DNA of 64,000 nt from the NCBI GenBank assembly GCA_039201605.1, contig JBCCRO010000031.1, positions 1 through 64,000 of the forward strand. Direction: 5' to 3'. A program made the translations under genes and the position numbers. Under the pieces are notes generated by a model, which was not told where the DNA came from, ran no database searches, and saw only the letters and a program-made list of their open reading frames with translations. Positions 15,001-19,952 of this stretch are shown here, piece by piece. The stretch comes from CADEDH01 sp039201605 (lineage in GTDB: Bacteria > Actinomycetota > Acidimicrobiia > Acidimicrobiales > SZUA-35). How positions within the stretch are numbered: position 1 is the stretch's first letter; each line of letters starts with the position of its first letter.

Positions 15001-17031
15001 GCCGGCACGCCACTGGTGGTCCTGGACGCGACCGGCACCTCGGGCGATGTGTTCCGGCTGCGGGCCGCGACCACCGTCGCAGGCCTGTCGTTCGTCGGCG
15101 GACCGGCCGACGCCATCCGCATCGGGGCCGCCGAGGTGACGGTCCACTCGTCGTACCTCGGTCTCGACCCCGACGGGACGACCGGCGGATTCAAGGCGAC
15201 AGGCTCCGACGGGATCGTGGTCGACACCGGCAGCACGACCGGCGTGATGATCGGGGGCCAGGGGCAGGGCAACCGCATCGAGGGCTTCGGCGGGAACGGC
15301 GTCGTCGTCCGGTTGGGCGGCGCTGCTCGGATCGAGGCCAACACGATCACCGGAAACGGGGCCGACGGTGTCCTCGTCAGCGATGCCGGTGCCTCGGCCG
15401 ACACCGCCGTCGTCGGCAACGCCATCGCCGCCAACGGCGGACTGGCCATCGATCTGGCCGGGGGCGGCGAGACGGCGGACGGGGTCACGGCCAACGACGT
15501 CGGCGACATCGACACCGGCCCCAACGGGCTCCTCAACACGCCCGTGATCCGGTCGGTGACGGCGGACGCCGGTTGGCTGACGATCGAGCTCGGGCTCGAC
15601 GTACCGGCCGGTACCTACCGCCTCGACGCCTTCACCAACCCCGGCGGCGCCGACCCCTCCGGCTCGGGTGAGCTGGAGCAACCGGCGGGAACGGCGACGA
15701 TCGTCCACCCCGGCGGTGGCGAGCAGGCCTTCACCGTCGTCGTCCCCGGCACCGCCGGGGCACCGGTGACCGCCAACGTCACCCTCGACCAGGGGGCCGA
15801 CGTCTACGGCGCCACCTCCGAGGCCAGCGGCCCGCAGACGGTGGTCGACGCCTCGGCCGCCACGGTCGAGGACCTCTCTGTCCGACGCAGCGACACCGCG
15901 GCCCGGGGCGGGCTCGACCCGTCGTCGACCGCCACGTCCGGGACCGCCGGGTCGGCCGTGGGCTTCGACGGAGGCGGCGACCGTCTGCTGGGACCGGCTC
16001 TCGACCTGGTCGACACCGAGCTGACCGTCGCCGCCTGGGTCCGGGCCGACGTCCTGACCGGCACCGATGTCGTGGTGTCCAAGGGCGGCGCCGACGGACC
16101 GGTGTACGAGCTGGCCGTGGAGGGCGCCACCGGCAACGCCGTGGCCACCATCGACGTGGCCGGCGGCGTCACCGTGCGGGGCGGCACCCTGAGCACCGGG
16201 GCCTGGCACCAGCTCGCCGCCGTCTGGGACGGCACCGACCTGGTGTTGTACGTCGACGGGACCGAGGTCGACCGGACCGGGGCCACCGGGTCCCTGTCCA
16301 CCGACGTCGACACCCCGCTCGTCGTCGGCAACGACGCCACCGGTGGCGCCGGCTTCGACGGCCTCATCGATCACGTGCTGATCGAGCACCGGCCCACCGG
16401 GCCCGACCACCTCCTGGTCGACCGGCTCGCCGCCATCGATGCCGACAGCCTCCTCACCGTCGGCGAGGAGCAGAGCGGCGTGCCGGATCCCTGGACCGTC
16501 ACCACCGACCAGGCCCGATCCGGGACCCGCTCCCTTCTCGCCCCCGAGACCCCGGTCGGCACCGGTGCCGCCTGGGCAACGGCTCCGGGCTTCGACGAGC
16601 CGGGCTGGTCGTTCACCTCGTGGTGGTACCTGAGCACGGCCGACGGCGTCGATCTCGGCGTCACCAACCGGGCCTCCGAGACCCCGGCCGACGGCTTCGA
16701 AGCGGCCGTGGTGTCGGCCGCCGGCCTCGAACTGCGGCATCGAACCGGCGGTACGACCGTCGTCGACGCCCCGGCCGACGGTGCCCCCGCCACCGGTGGC
16801 TGGGTGAAGGTGGAGCTGCAGACCGACCAGGACGGCAACAGCCGGCTGCTGCTCGACGGCGTCGAGGTCACGGGCTGGACGGCTCAGGGGGCCGACCCGT
16901 CCTCGGGCTCGATCGGCCTGCGGACCGGGCTGCTTCCGGGGGGCGAGCGGTGGTACGTCGACGATCCCCAGGCCCGCAAGCTCGTCACCCCCGAACCGAC
17001 CGCCACCCTCGGGCCCCTCGACCGGGACTGA
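1..17031 (+). CDS. Giant secreted multidomain protein (FG-GAP, CSLREA/beta-helix, LamG), 5'-truncated by window
   Basis: The reading frame is open from base 1, inside a calcium-binding linker, so the start lies upstream; 5676 residues are visible. Domain order: end of an Asp-rich linker; FG-GAP propeller 1 (about 170-1380); linker; propeller 2 (1660-2880); linker; propeller 3 (3170-4400); a fibrinogen-like globular domain (about 4430-5070); seven CSLREA plus right-handed beta-helix plus Ig-like modules (about 5080-15840); a LamG/concanavalin-like domain (15955-16420); a second LamG-like domain to the end. Each of the 18 FG-GAP repeats carries a GDLDGDG-type calcium loop. The family is extracellular and often adhesive or polysaccharide-binding; that role here is inference. 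No C-terminal membrane segment, LPXTG or other anchor is visible, so anchoring or secretion signals must be N-terminal or absent. The next gene starts 95 bp downstream on the same strand. Confidence 0.93.
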   Translation, partial: DTTPDYLDPDDDGDGNPTSTENADPDNDGNPRDARDTDHDGQPDYLDKTTSAAVGVVVGQSTISATSGGLTATLDDNDEFGRSTAPIGDLDGDGVVDLAAGAGRDDDAGTDAGAVYVLFMNADGTVASEQKLTNGVGGLPSVISAGDRFGETLATLGDVDGDGVPDLAVGALQDDNGGATTNAGAVHILLLNPDGTVKSHRKLDASVISGVGVSDYLGESVAGIGDLDGDGVRDLAVGALYDDDGGSNRGAVYILFLGSDGSLKGQQKISDTAGGLTAALDDGDVFGTGIGTVGDVDGDGITDIAVGARNDDDGGANYGAVYVLLLNTDGTVKAEQKISTTTGGFDPLTTPDWFGRSVGALGDLDADGVPDLVVGADMTAPGGSIYVLLLNDNGTVKRTSTIDATTGGLTAVDSGDQFGGSVAGIGDFDGDGTIGIVVGARNDDGGGTDRGAVHLLDLRAVCVDTGDDDADGVLDCYEDADTDGDNNPVSNPGPDTDADTTPDYLDPDDDGDGNPTSAEDPDPNGDGNPRDARDIDRDGQPDYRDTPTRAAEAVVATQQKISSTAGGLTGPLDDSDTFGSGVGPIGDLDGDGVVDLVVGAGTDDDGGGNRGAVHVLFMNADGTVKAEQKISDTTGGLAAALDDGDFFGEWVRSAGDLDGDGRNELVVGARYDDDGGGDRGALHVLFLNSDGTVKAEQKISDTTGGLTATLDDDDGFGVAADGIGDVDGDGVPDIIVGADADDDGGGDRGALYVLFLNTDGTVKAEQKISETTGGLVTTIDADGFGEAVTGPGDIDGDGTPDVAIGMWGDDDDGGPARGAVHILFLNTDGTVKAEQKISEVTGGLGASLDDDDWFGGSVGALGDLDADGVGDLLVGAPGDDDGGTDRGAAYILLLRADGTVKSSAKIADAELASLDDDDWFGIAVSGVGDLDEDGAIDIAVGALYDDDGGSNRGAVYLIDLQTSCIDAGDDDADGVLNCYEDADTDGDGDPSTTPGPDTDGDTSADYVDSDDDGDGDLTVLENADPNGDGNPRDAVDGDHDGQPDYLDGPTGTSGGLVADEVKISGTTGGLTASLDAFDLFGQGAAPVGDLDGDGVVDLAVGAYQDDDGGSNRGAVHLLFLNPDGTVKAEQKISEAAGGGPGLDDSDQFGRNVAHLGDLDGDGLSDIAVGAFRDDDGGTNRGAVYIAFLNADGTARAIQKVSATAGGFTGPLADGVEFGRDVAGLGDVDGDGVVDIAVGSTQDNDGGTDRGAVHVLFLNPDGTVKAEQKISDTTGGLTTALDDDDEFGLGLAGIGDLDGDGVADLAVGAHKDDDGAADAGALYILFLNADGTVKAEQKISSTSGGLGVSLETVTAFGAGVTAIGDLDLDGNVDLAVGAPYDDDGENYAGAVYILFLDDDGTVRAADKISAASGAFTGPLDNFDNLGFGLAPLGDLDGDGTINLAVGANGDDDGANSAGAVYILDLADACTLGTGYGEACPFTALAQVADDLDGRFWFDFGDGAFQASVSSDEGGAWVQILQYNHEGGTNPNVDARSAGEHWPASSAAPLGTDQSAQATWGHIGQAAAAAIPDADADLELRWYGETSNHSRVVHFRSPLLGEIRTDGADDFFAAGLATTHVPLTGHTADAPASIDNGYDGQGDLVLTSFPWYETGTRHWGIRGLGYRWEVDDYANNADNDTLHRVWIRVRRPTVVVNSTGDGADANTGDGICSTGGTNIDGDPECTLRAAIAEANASTAVGAIDFAIPTADGGHDGGVWTIATTSELPTITGTVDIDGTSQVGYATPVVTVDGSGQGSGRGLTLTASDATIRGLNVRDMPHDGIYVGGARNTIADNHLGTDAAGLTGAGNARAGVEVGGIDNVISGNVSSGNGRDGIIIRNATRPVIIGNHLGPDVTGDALIGQGQEGIQVEDSSVDVVIGRPGDGNVISGNSGGGIHVFDGTPDRLILQGNLIGVGADGATSMPNALFGIRTRPASIDWLIGGTGAGEGNTIADNSGPGIRIDDAASTGISVVGNRIHDNTGIGLDLGSDGVTANDAGDADTGANELLNTPVVARAIESGGTVTVEATLDAPAGDYRIEAFINPSGPDDTGYGEGEVVAGNTSITHTGTGAESFSLIFSGAAGDVVSLIATEDLGGGDLGSSSEFSGNGLITDTETLVVNATGDDTDATAGDGRCDSGAANALGAPACTLRAAITEANASAGIDTIVFHLPAAEPGHSGGVWTISPTGSLMPPITSTTTIDATTQPGFVDRPVVGVNGAGIASGSSSNDGLTFQATAPGSAVVGLAVYAFADESIVVSADNTTITGNFFGAAPDESIPAHPSPVSSRAEVYLIADGITFGGSDPGDGNLIASPTSNESLLLQFTFDGTVVEGNRFGTTFDGSAQLGTGSDRTLVARNTTTGLVIRDNRFAQADEIAISVEDNSTATVVGNVFGTDEAGTAVFPITSAVQAGGSAQVRFGGTGANDGNLVRNAGDDAVVHVGGATGTLTVLGNDIAGSGGLGIDLEGGTESTEGVTANDGGDGDTGANGLLNRPVATSVAESGGTLTVGVDLDVPAGDYRLEFFTNPTAGPDPSGSGEGETLVHAEVITHSGSGTESFAVAFAGNPSDHITATATEDLGGGAYGATSEFSTSITMPLVVNATGDGSDATPGDGFCDTGGTAADGDDECTLRAALEEANAAAHADTITFDVPTGDGGHDSGVWTITPAAALPVIDDPVTIDGSTQSGYGSTPVIEIDGRALSTSGIDGLRLSSGSDGSTIRALAVYGLPSNPLEIDGGDGHLIVGNHLGTAASGLSVPAASAASALHIASGGDLTIGGTAAGDGNLLAGGDNGIVIDGSGGVDGVAIEGNRIGTDVTGNTELGVAYDGIRVQDGAADVVIGGSTAGSGNVIAGTGSQGVQISGEATDGVVIEGNSIGVGLDGTTALTIGREGIQVIDGGDGISITDNIIGNVGDEGIEFDGDTVGGTVQGNRIGLDGGGAPHPVSSHGILIDDAAGTPTGILIGGTGAGEGNRMANTISDGDGIRQLSTGDNAFLGNRITASDGLAVDLGVDGVTVNDAGDVDDGPNGLLNHPEITDITESGGTLTVDYDLDVPAGDYRVEFFTNDIADASGHGEAQTLAQATSITHTGSGTESFSVAFTGTAADVVAATATVDVGGGSYGATSEVSGSASVTVVVNSTADSDDANPGDGVCSTATTNADGDPECTLRAAITEANASAVVRQIEFSIPTTDGGHSGGHWTISPSSQLPTVTGAVRIDGTSQPGYSANTTAAPLGLDQLPIIGLDGSSAGTADGLVVGAADATVAGLRIGGFDGDGIVLDGTRASITAVSVGVDAAGAVAFANTGEGIVVNAADATIGGPAAADRVLISGNDTNGVRVDGQAGTTVDGAIIGLDAAADAVVPNGANGVRLGNATGATVRDSVISGNDEPTFVADGIFVTGGSGHRVQGNHLGTNADGDPLGNFWAGIAVSSATDILIGGTGVDEGNVIASNGSSGVIVQGTSTAAVLGNAISANDALGIDLDSDGVTANDDGDADTGPNDLLNFPVIDSATIDGGTVTIGFSLDAPAGDYRIEFFANPAGADGSGHGEGGSLVHTALGTHTGSGVASFTTTYAGSFGQVLTATATEDLGGGSHGATSEFSAAATVVAETLTVNATADDGDASPGDGVCDTGGTNSEGDPECTLRAVLEEVDGAGGDGTRVEFAIPTSDPGYSTGPTAFTLTPTSPLPAVTRQLVIDGASQSQYATLPVIVLDGSAAGTGADGLRLRAGADLSTINALTIHSFGQAALDVRDGDGHTITGNVLGLMADGDTAAGNTYGLYAHTSVGLTIGGTTAAERNVISGNEDGVRLDGNSTDAVIVGNHIGTDAAGLVDRGNQLDAIHLAGNADRARIGGSTATERNVLAGSGDDAINAAAIDDLVIEGNHIGVGADGVTPLGNSGAGIELNWGRRATVTDNVVGPGNNGIVLGNHDDAVITGNSIGTDPTGIETWAIGQNAVVLRNGTENALIGGTTTAEANLIRNAGVGGVVLESATDTGNAVIGNSIAANTGLGIDLGDDGRTANDAGDVDSGANDLLNHPAISRSVETAPGTLTTTIELDVPAGTYRIEVFRAQDDDTPDDGGAGEGQTLLGSSSVVHTGSGSETFTVTHDGAAGHLVAATATDDTGGGSYGSTSEFSRARTALATDEVAVNDGGDGGDLAPGDGVCDSGGVNAEGATACTLRAAIEELNGAGGIDTIRFDLPAADLGHSSGVWTISPGSALPSMNESVTLDATTQPGWADGPGTPVVELDGASAGASANGLDVNAPASTVRGLAIGNFDRTGLEVSAGSTAGTVIAGNHIGTDASGLVDRGNGFFGVHLQGGSTGTTIGGTDVADRNVISGNDDVGVTIQSDDNVLLNNFVGTDATGLAALPNDNDGIRMTASAQGNTIGQTGAGNVLSGNTSDGIEAKITVTDNTIRGNLIGLGADGDTVVANGRHGIILFQSDNNVIGGTGAGDGNVISGNGQRGVVVDSDNIAAATANRIIGNRIGTDATGTLARDNTDEGVLVMRGATATVIGGSTVAHGNVISGNTGVSGGILITDSATAGTVVQHNRIGTDATGTVALANGGFGLSIQDAPDTDVLDNLISGNVDDGIRIDGAAATGTELYRNLVGVDAVGTTALANGGDGIEIGTGAEGTVTGAPGDGNVLSGNVGHGLHLAGADATVIRANHIGTDGGATIDLGNGGDGVAFTGARSSDTVIGGTGSGEGNTITGNAVGVSVADGAGSGHAVLGNRIHDSDALGIDLVGGAEDAAGVTANDGGDVDTGPNDLLNHPVIENVQRVDGDLVAEITLDVAAGDHRIELFANTDPDPDGYGEGETPLGGATVTHTGGGAETFTVSVTSAATVLTATATEDLGGGVFGSTSEFSAAVPSPDLVVVNSTGDADDAVTGDGQCDTGATNADGDPECTLRAALAEADDPTTPVDTIWFALPTGDGGFGGRWWTVSLGADLPAIVDPVTIDATTQTGYAGTPLVVLDATGTSGDVFRLRAATTVAGLSFVGGPADAIRIGAAEVTVHSSYLGLDPDGTTGGFKATGSDGIVVDTGSTTGVMIGGQGQGNRIEGFGGNGVVVRLGGAARIEANTITGNGADGVLVSDAGASADTAVVGNAIAANGGLAIDLAGGGETADGVTANDVGDIDTGPNGLLNTPVIRSVTADAGWLTIELGLDVPAGTYRLDAFTNPGGADPSGSGELEQPAGTATIVHPGGGEQAFTVVVPGTAGAPVTANVTLDQGADVYGATSEASGPQTVVDASAATVEDLSVRRSDTAARGGLDPSSTATSGTAGSAVGFDGGGDRLLGPALDLVDTELTVAAWVRADVLTGTDVVVSKGGADGPVYELAVEGATGNAVATIDVAGGVTVRGGTLSTGAWHQLAAVWDGTDLVLYVDGTEVDRTGATGSLSTDVDTPLVVGNDATGGAGFDGLIDHVLIEHRPTGPDHLLVDRLAAIDADSLLTVGEEQSGVPDPWTVTTDQARSGTRSLLAPETPVGTGAAWATAPGFDEPGWSFTSWWYLSTADGVDLGVTNRASETPADGFEAAVVSAAGLELRHRTGGTTVVDAPADGAPATGGWVKVELQTDQDGNSRLLLDGVEVTGWTAQGADPSSGSIGLRTGLLPGGERWYVDDPQARKLVTPEPTATLGPLDRD
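166..4400 (+). repeat. Eighteen FG-GAP repeats in three blocks of six
   Basis: Each repeat is about 200 bp and encodes a pattern like FG..V..IGDLDGDGV.DLAVGA..DDDGG..RGAVYVLFLN.DGTVKAEQKIS. Blocks span about 170-1380, 1660-2880 and 3170-4400, with exactly six calcium loops in each. The stretch encoding GTVKAEQKIS.TTGGL is almost identical at DNA level in many copies (for example near 1869, 2081, 2291 and 3785), which points to recent duplication or gene conversion. Six or seven such repeats normally close one integrin-alpha-like beta-propeller, so three propellers are inferred. Confidence 0.85.
1384..1650 (+). repeat. Asp-rich TSP3-like calcium-binding linker (copy between propellers 1 and 2)
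   Basis: The linker encodes alternating D.D.DG motifs with two cysteines near its start (CVDTGDDDADG and LDCYED). The same linker recurs at about 2890-3150 between propellers 2 and 3. Its tail also occupies bases 1-140, so at least one more propeller or equivalent unit is expected left of the window. Thrombospondin type 3-like repeats bind calcium and stiffen extracellular proteins; that role is inferred from the motif. Confidence 0.75.
5080..15840 (+). repeat. Seven tandem CSLREA / beta-helix / Ig-like modules
   Basis: Modules begin near 5080, 6465, 7900, 9510, 10935, 12540 and 14725. Each starts with VVNSTGD-like residues, then GDG.C and ECTLRAA..EANA (the CSLREA signature, two cysteines conserved in all seven). 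Many rungs of a right-handed beta-helix follow, with patterns such as GN.IGTDA.G and IGGT.AG.GNVISGN. Each ends with a GLDL..DGVTANDAGD.DTG.N.LLN stretch and a beta-sandwich of about 90 residues ending in TSEFS. Modules differ in helix length (about 1.1 to 2.2 kb), so rungs have been gained or lost within them. Confidence 0.85.
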
Positions 17032-17126
17032 CCTGTGGCACCGTCGGTGGACGCCGGGGCTCGCTGCCGCCGCGCCCGTCGTTTAGCGTCGGCGATCACA
17101 CGACGAACGAACCAGGAGCAGCCCCC
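17032..17126 (+). promoter_or_regulatory. Short intergenic region with a possible -10 box and a Shine-Dalgarno
   Basis: TAGCGT (17084-17089) fits the actinobacterial TANNNT -10 pattern. AGGAG (17114-17118) lies 8 nt before the ATG of the dioxygenase gene. No hairpin with a T-tract is seen after the giant gene, so no terminator can be called. Confidence 0.3.
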
Positions 17127-17919
17127 ATGATCCCCGAGTGCCATGCCGGTGACGATGCTGCGGCCATGATCGAGGCGCTCGACGCCGCCGGCTGCCTGGT
17201 GATCCGCCAAGCGGCGTCGTCCGAGACGATCGCCGCCGTCCGGGCCGAGCTCGACGAGCACCTGCGAGCGGCCAGGACCCACGCCGACAGGCCGGAGGAC
17301 TTCTACCCCGGCCACACCCGGCGGATCACGGCCCTCATGGGCCGTTCACCGGCGGCGCTGGGGCTGGCGATGGACCCCAGGATCAGCGAGCTCTGCGACC
17401 ATCACCTCCTGCCCAACTGCTCGGACTACCACGTGCACGTCTCCGCCGGTCTCGAGGTGGGGCCCGGAGCCCGCGACCAGATCCTCCATCGGGAGGAGGA
17501 TCCGTTCTCCTTCTTCCCCGTGCCCCGTCCCAATCTCGTCCCTGGCCACGATGTGGGCCGTGTCCGAGTTCACCGCCGCAAACGGGGGCACCCGGATCGT
17601 TCCCGGCAGCCACCGGTGGGAGGCGGGCCGCACGGCAGAACCGCACGAGGTGACCCGGGCCGAGATGCCGACGGGCGCGGTGTTGATCTGGCTCGGCGGC
17701 ACCCTCCATGGGGCCGGGGCCAACGTCACCGAGGACGACCGGCGGTACGGCGTGATCATCACCTACTCGCTCGGGTGGCTGCGCCAGGAGGAGAATCAGT
17801 CGTTCACCATGCCTCTAGCGGAGGCGTTGGCCCTGCCCGACGCCACCCGTCGTCGACTGGGTTTCGACATGGACTACAACGGCGCCCTCGGCTTCTACGA
17901 CCCGTCGGTGCTGCTCTAG
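17127..17919 (+). pseudogene. Phytanoyl-CoA dioxygenase (PhyH) family gene, frameshifted
   Basis: The first 138 codons read in one frame and include LHREED, giving the His121 and Glu123 iron-ligand pair of the non-haem Fe(II)/2-oxoglutarate dioxygenase fold. The rest of the family signature (TMWAVSEFT..NGGTRIVPGSHRW, then GTLHGAGANVT with the distal His and RRYGVIITYS) lies in the next frame. Joining the frames by removing one C from the CCC at 17540-17542 gives a continuous 263-residue protein of normal family length. AGGAG precedes the ATG. Codon use is typical coding on both sides, so the break is either a very recent mutation or a sequencing/assembly error; programmed frameshifting is less likely because no slippery heptamer is obvious. 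Substrate unknown. Confidence 0.85.
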
Positions 17920-18049
17920 CCCCTTCGCCGCCGCTCGACCCCCGGTCGAGACGGCCGGCCGGTTCCGTTGCGGAGCGGATATCGCTGCGTGGTTGCCTCG
18001 CTCGCAGGACGGAGGAACGTCCTCGTCCCGACGAAGGATCACGACAGAG

Positions 18050-19813
18050 ATGCGCCGCCTACTTCTCCTCGCCGCTCTGGGGCTCCTCTCCACGCTGCTC
18101 ACGCCGAGCCCGGGAGCCGCCCAGATCACCGACGACCGACCCACCCCGCCCTCGCCCCGCAACGCCGTCGTCATCGTCGTCGACGACCTGCCGTGGCACA
18201 TGATGGAATACCTGCCGAAGACCAGGGCGCTGCTGCTCGACTCGGGGCTGGAGTTCGACAACCACATCGTGAGCACGTCGACGTGCTGCCCGGCGCGGGC
18301 GTCGATCTTCACCGGTCTCCAGCCCAACAATCACGGCGTGATCAACAACACGCCGCCCTTCGGCGGCTCGACCCGTTTCGATCATGAGCAGACCTTCGTG
18401 GCCTCGCTCCACGACGCCGGCTACAGGACCGGCCTCTTCGGCAAGTACATCAACCGCTTCGGGTCGATCCAGCCTTACACCCCGCCCGGCTGGGACACCC
18501 ACAACGCCCTGACCTTTCCCAGCTCCCCGACCAAGGGGTTCTTCGACTACAAGATCATCGAGGACGGGACAAGCGTGAGCTACGGCACCGACCCCGAGGA
18601 GTACTCGACGACGGTGCTGCGGGACATGACGCTCGACTTCATCGACACCCACGCCGGGACGGCACCCTTCTTCGCCTACTTCGCCCCCTTCGCCCCGCAC
18701 AAACCGGCGACGGCCGAGCCGCAGTACGAGGGCCTCTACCAGGACATCGAGGTGCCGCTCCCGCCGAACTTCAACGAGGCCGACGTCAGCGACAAACCGA
18801 GGTTGGTGGCCGACAGTCCCCCACTCACCGCGGCCGAGGAGGCCGAGATGGAGCAGCTGTACAAGGACATGGCCGAGACGCTGCCCTCGATCGACGATGC
18901 GGTGGAGGACATCGTCCTGAAGTTGAAGGAGAAGCGGGTTCTGGGGCGGACCCTGATCGTGTTCGTCTCGGACAACGGCCTGTCGCTGGGGTCGCACCGG
19001 ATCGAACGGAAGGAGTGCGCCTACGAGGAGTGCATCCGCAGCCCGCTCCTGATCCGCAAGCCGAACGCCCGCTTCACCGGCGCCAGCGACGAGCTGGTGA
19101 CCATCGCCGACATCGCTCCGACGGTGCTCAACTGGCTGAAGGTCGACCCCGAGTGGGAGATGGACGGCGCCAACCTCAACCGGTTCTTCCAGTGGCCGAA
19201 CTGGACCGAGCGCGACGAGGTGCTGATCCAGGTGCACGGCCGGGCCTTCAATCAGAACGCCAACTTCATCGGCCTACGCACCAAGACCGAGATGTACGCC
19301 TTCTACCGGAACGGCCAGGAGGAGTACTACGACCTCACCGTCGATCCCTACCAGCTCGACAACGCCGTCGACGACCCCTCGTACGCCGCCCGGGTGGACG
19401 AGCTCCGGGCGGCGTTGGAGGCACGGAAGGAACCGACCGACCTGTCGGTTGCGGCCGAGGCGTCCACCCTCACCGTCGGCGACGGCGATCGGGTGACGAT
19501 CGACATCGAGGTGACCAACAACGGATCGGTCATGGCGACCAACGTGTTCCTGGCCCTGGACACGCCGGGCAAGTTCCGCCAGGTCGGGTGCTCGGGTTCG
19601 GACTCGGCGGCCTGCTACACCTTCGGGTCCGACCGGGAGCTGCGCTACATGGTGATCGACCCGGGCCAGACCGTCACCGGCACCTTCGAGATCGAGGTCC
19701 GGGCCGGGGTGAGCCCCGGGATCTCGCGGTTCAACGGCACGCTCGACCTGTTCAACGTCGTCGACCCCGACACCAGCGACAACACCGTGCGCATCGAGTT
19801 CACGGTCGAGTAG
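18050..19813 (+). CDS. Secreted type I sulfatase with C-terminal CARDB/DUF11-like domain
   Basis: Start chosen at the ATG that opens a classical signal peptide (MRRLLLLAALGLL, ending near GAAQ, residue 25); AAGGA lies 11 nt upstream. Asp45-Asp46 are probable calcium ligands and Cys79-Cys-Pro-Ala-Arg83 is the C-x-P-x-R sulfatase signature, so Cys79 would be converted to formylglycine. Metal motifs continue with FVSDNGLSLGSH. The catalytic domain fills residues 38-460. The last 125 residues form a beta-sandwich like CARDB/DUF11 domains (VTNNGSVMATNVFL, VDPDTSDNT). The family hydrolyses sulfate esters of polysaccharides or small molecules outside the cytoplasm; the substrate cannot be read from sequence. 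No formylglycine-generating enzyme gene is in this window. Confidence 0.88.
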   Translation: MRRLLLLAALGLLSTLLTPSPGAAQITDDRPTPPSPRNAVVIVVDDLPWHMMEYLPKTRALLLDSGLEFDNHIVSTSTCCPARASIFTGLQPNNHGVINNTPPFGGSTRFDHEQTFVASLHDAGYRTGLFGKYINRFGSIQPYTPPGWDTHNALTFPSSPTKGFFDYKIIEDGTSVSYGTDPEEYSTTVLRDMTLDFIDTHAGTAPFFAYFAPFAPHKPATAEPQYEGLYQDIEVPLPPNFNEADVSDKPRLVADSPPLTAAEEAEMEQLYKDMAETLPSIDDAVEDIVLKLKEKRVLGRTLIVFVSDNGLSLGSHRIERKECAYEECIRSPLLIRKPNARFTGASDELVTIADIAPTVLNWLKVDPEWEMDGANLNRFFQWPNWTERDEVLIQVHGRAFNQNANFIGLRTKTEMYAFYRNGQEEYYDLTVDPYQLDNAVDDPSYAARVDELRAALEARKEPTDLSVAAEASTLTVGDGDRVTIDIEVTNNGSVMATNVFLALDTPGKFRQVGCSGSDSAACYTFGSDRELRYMVIDPGQTVTGTFEIEVRAGVSPGISRFNGTLDLFNVVDPDTSDNTVRIEFTVE

Positions 19814-19935
19814 CGCGGTACCCGGAGGATCCCGGCGGCCAGGTCGGCGGGACGGCGACGGCCCGGACAGCGGCTCGTCACGGCGCCGCCGTGCACCACC
19901 CCAGACCGCCCCGACCGACCGACCGACCCGAGAAT

Positions 19936-19952
19936 CGATACAATTTGTATCG
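19936..19952. promoter_or_regulatory. Perfect inverted repeat overlapping a -10 box and the next start codon
   Basis: CGATACAA-T-TTGTATCG has 8-bp arms around one base. It contains TACAAT (19939-19944), a near-consensus -10, and its last base is the first base of the GTG start of the esterase gene, exactly 7 nt after the -10. This geometry suggests a leaderless transcript with a repressor operator on the promoter. The cognate regulator is not evident nearby. Confidence 0.55.

Noticed and set aside
10795..16740. Very long antisense open frame (1981 codons) inside the giant gene
   Set aside because: It mirrors the repetitive, GC-rich coding strand and has Val/Gly/Ala-rich low-complexity translation with no domain. 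Similar frames (for example 415-2463, 7021-10788 and 13665-14987 on the minus strand) are shadows of the same gene.
19911..19930. Short CCGA tandem repeat before the esterase promoter
   Set aside because: Four copies of a GC-rich tetranucleotide are not exceptional in this composition and it shows no feature link.
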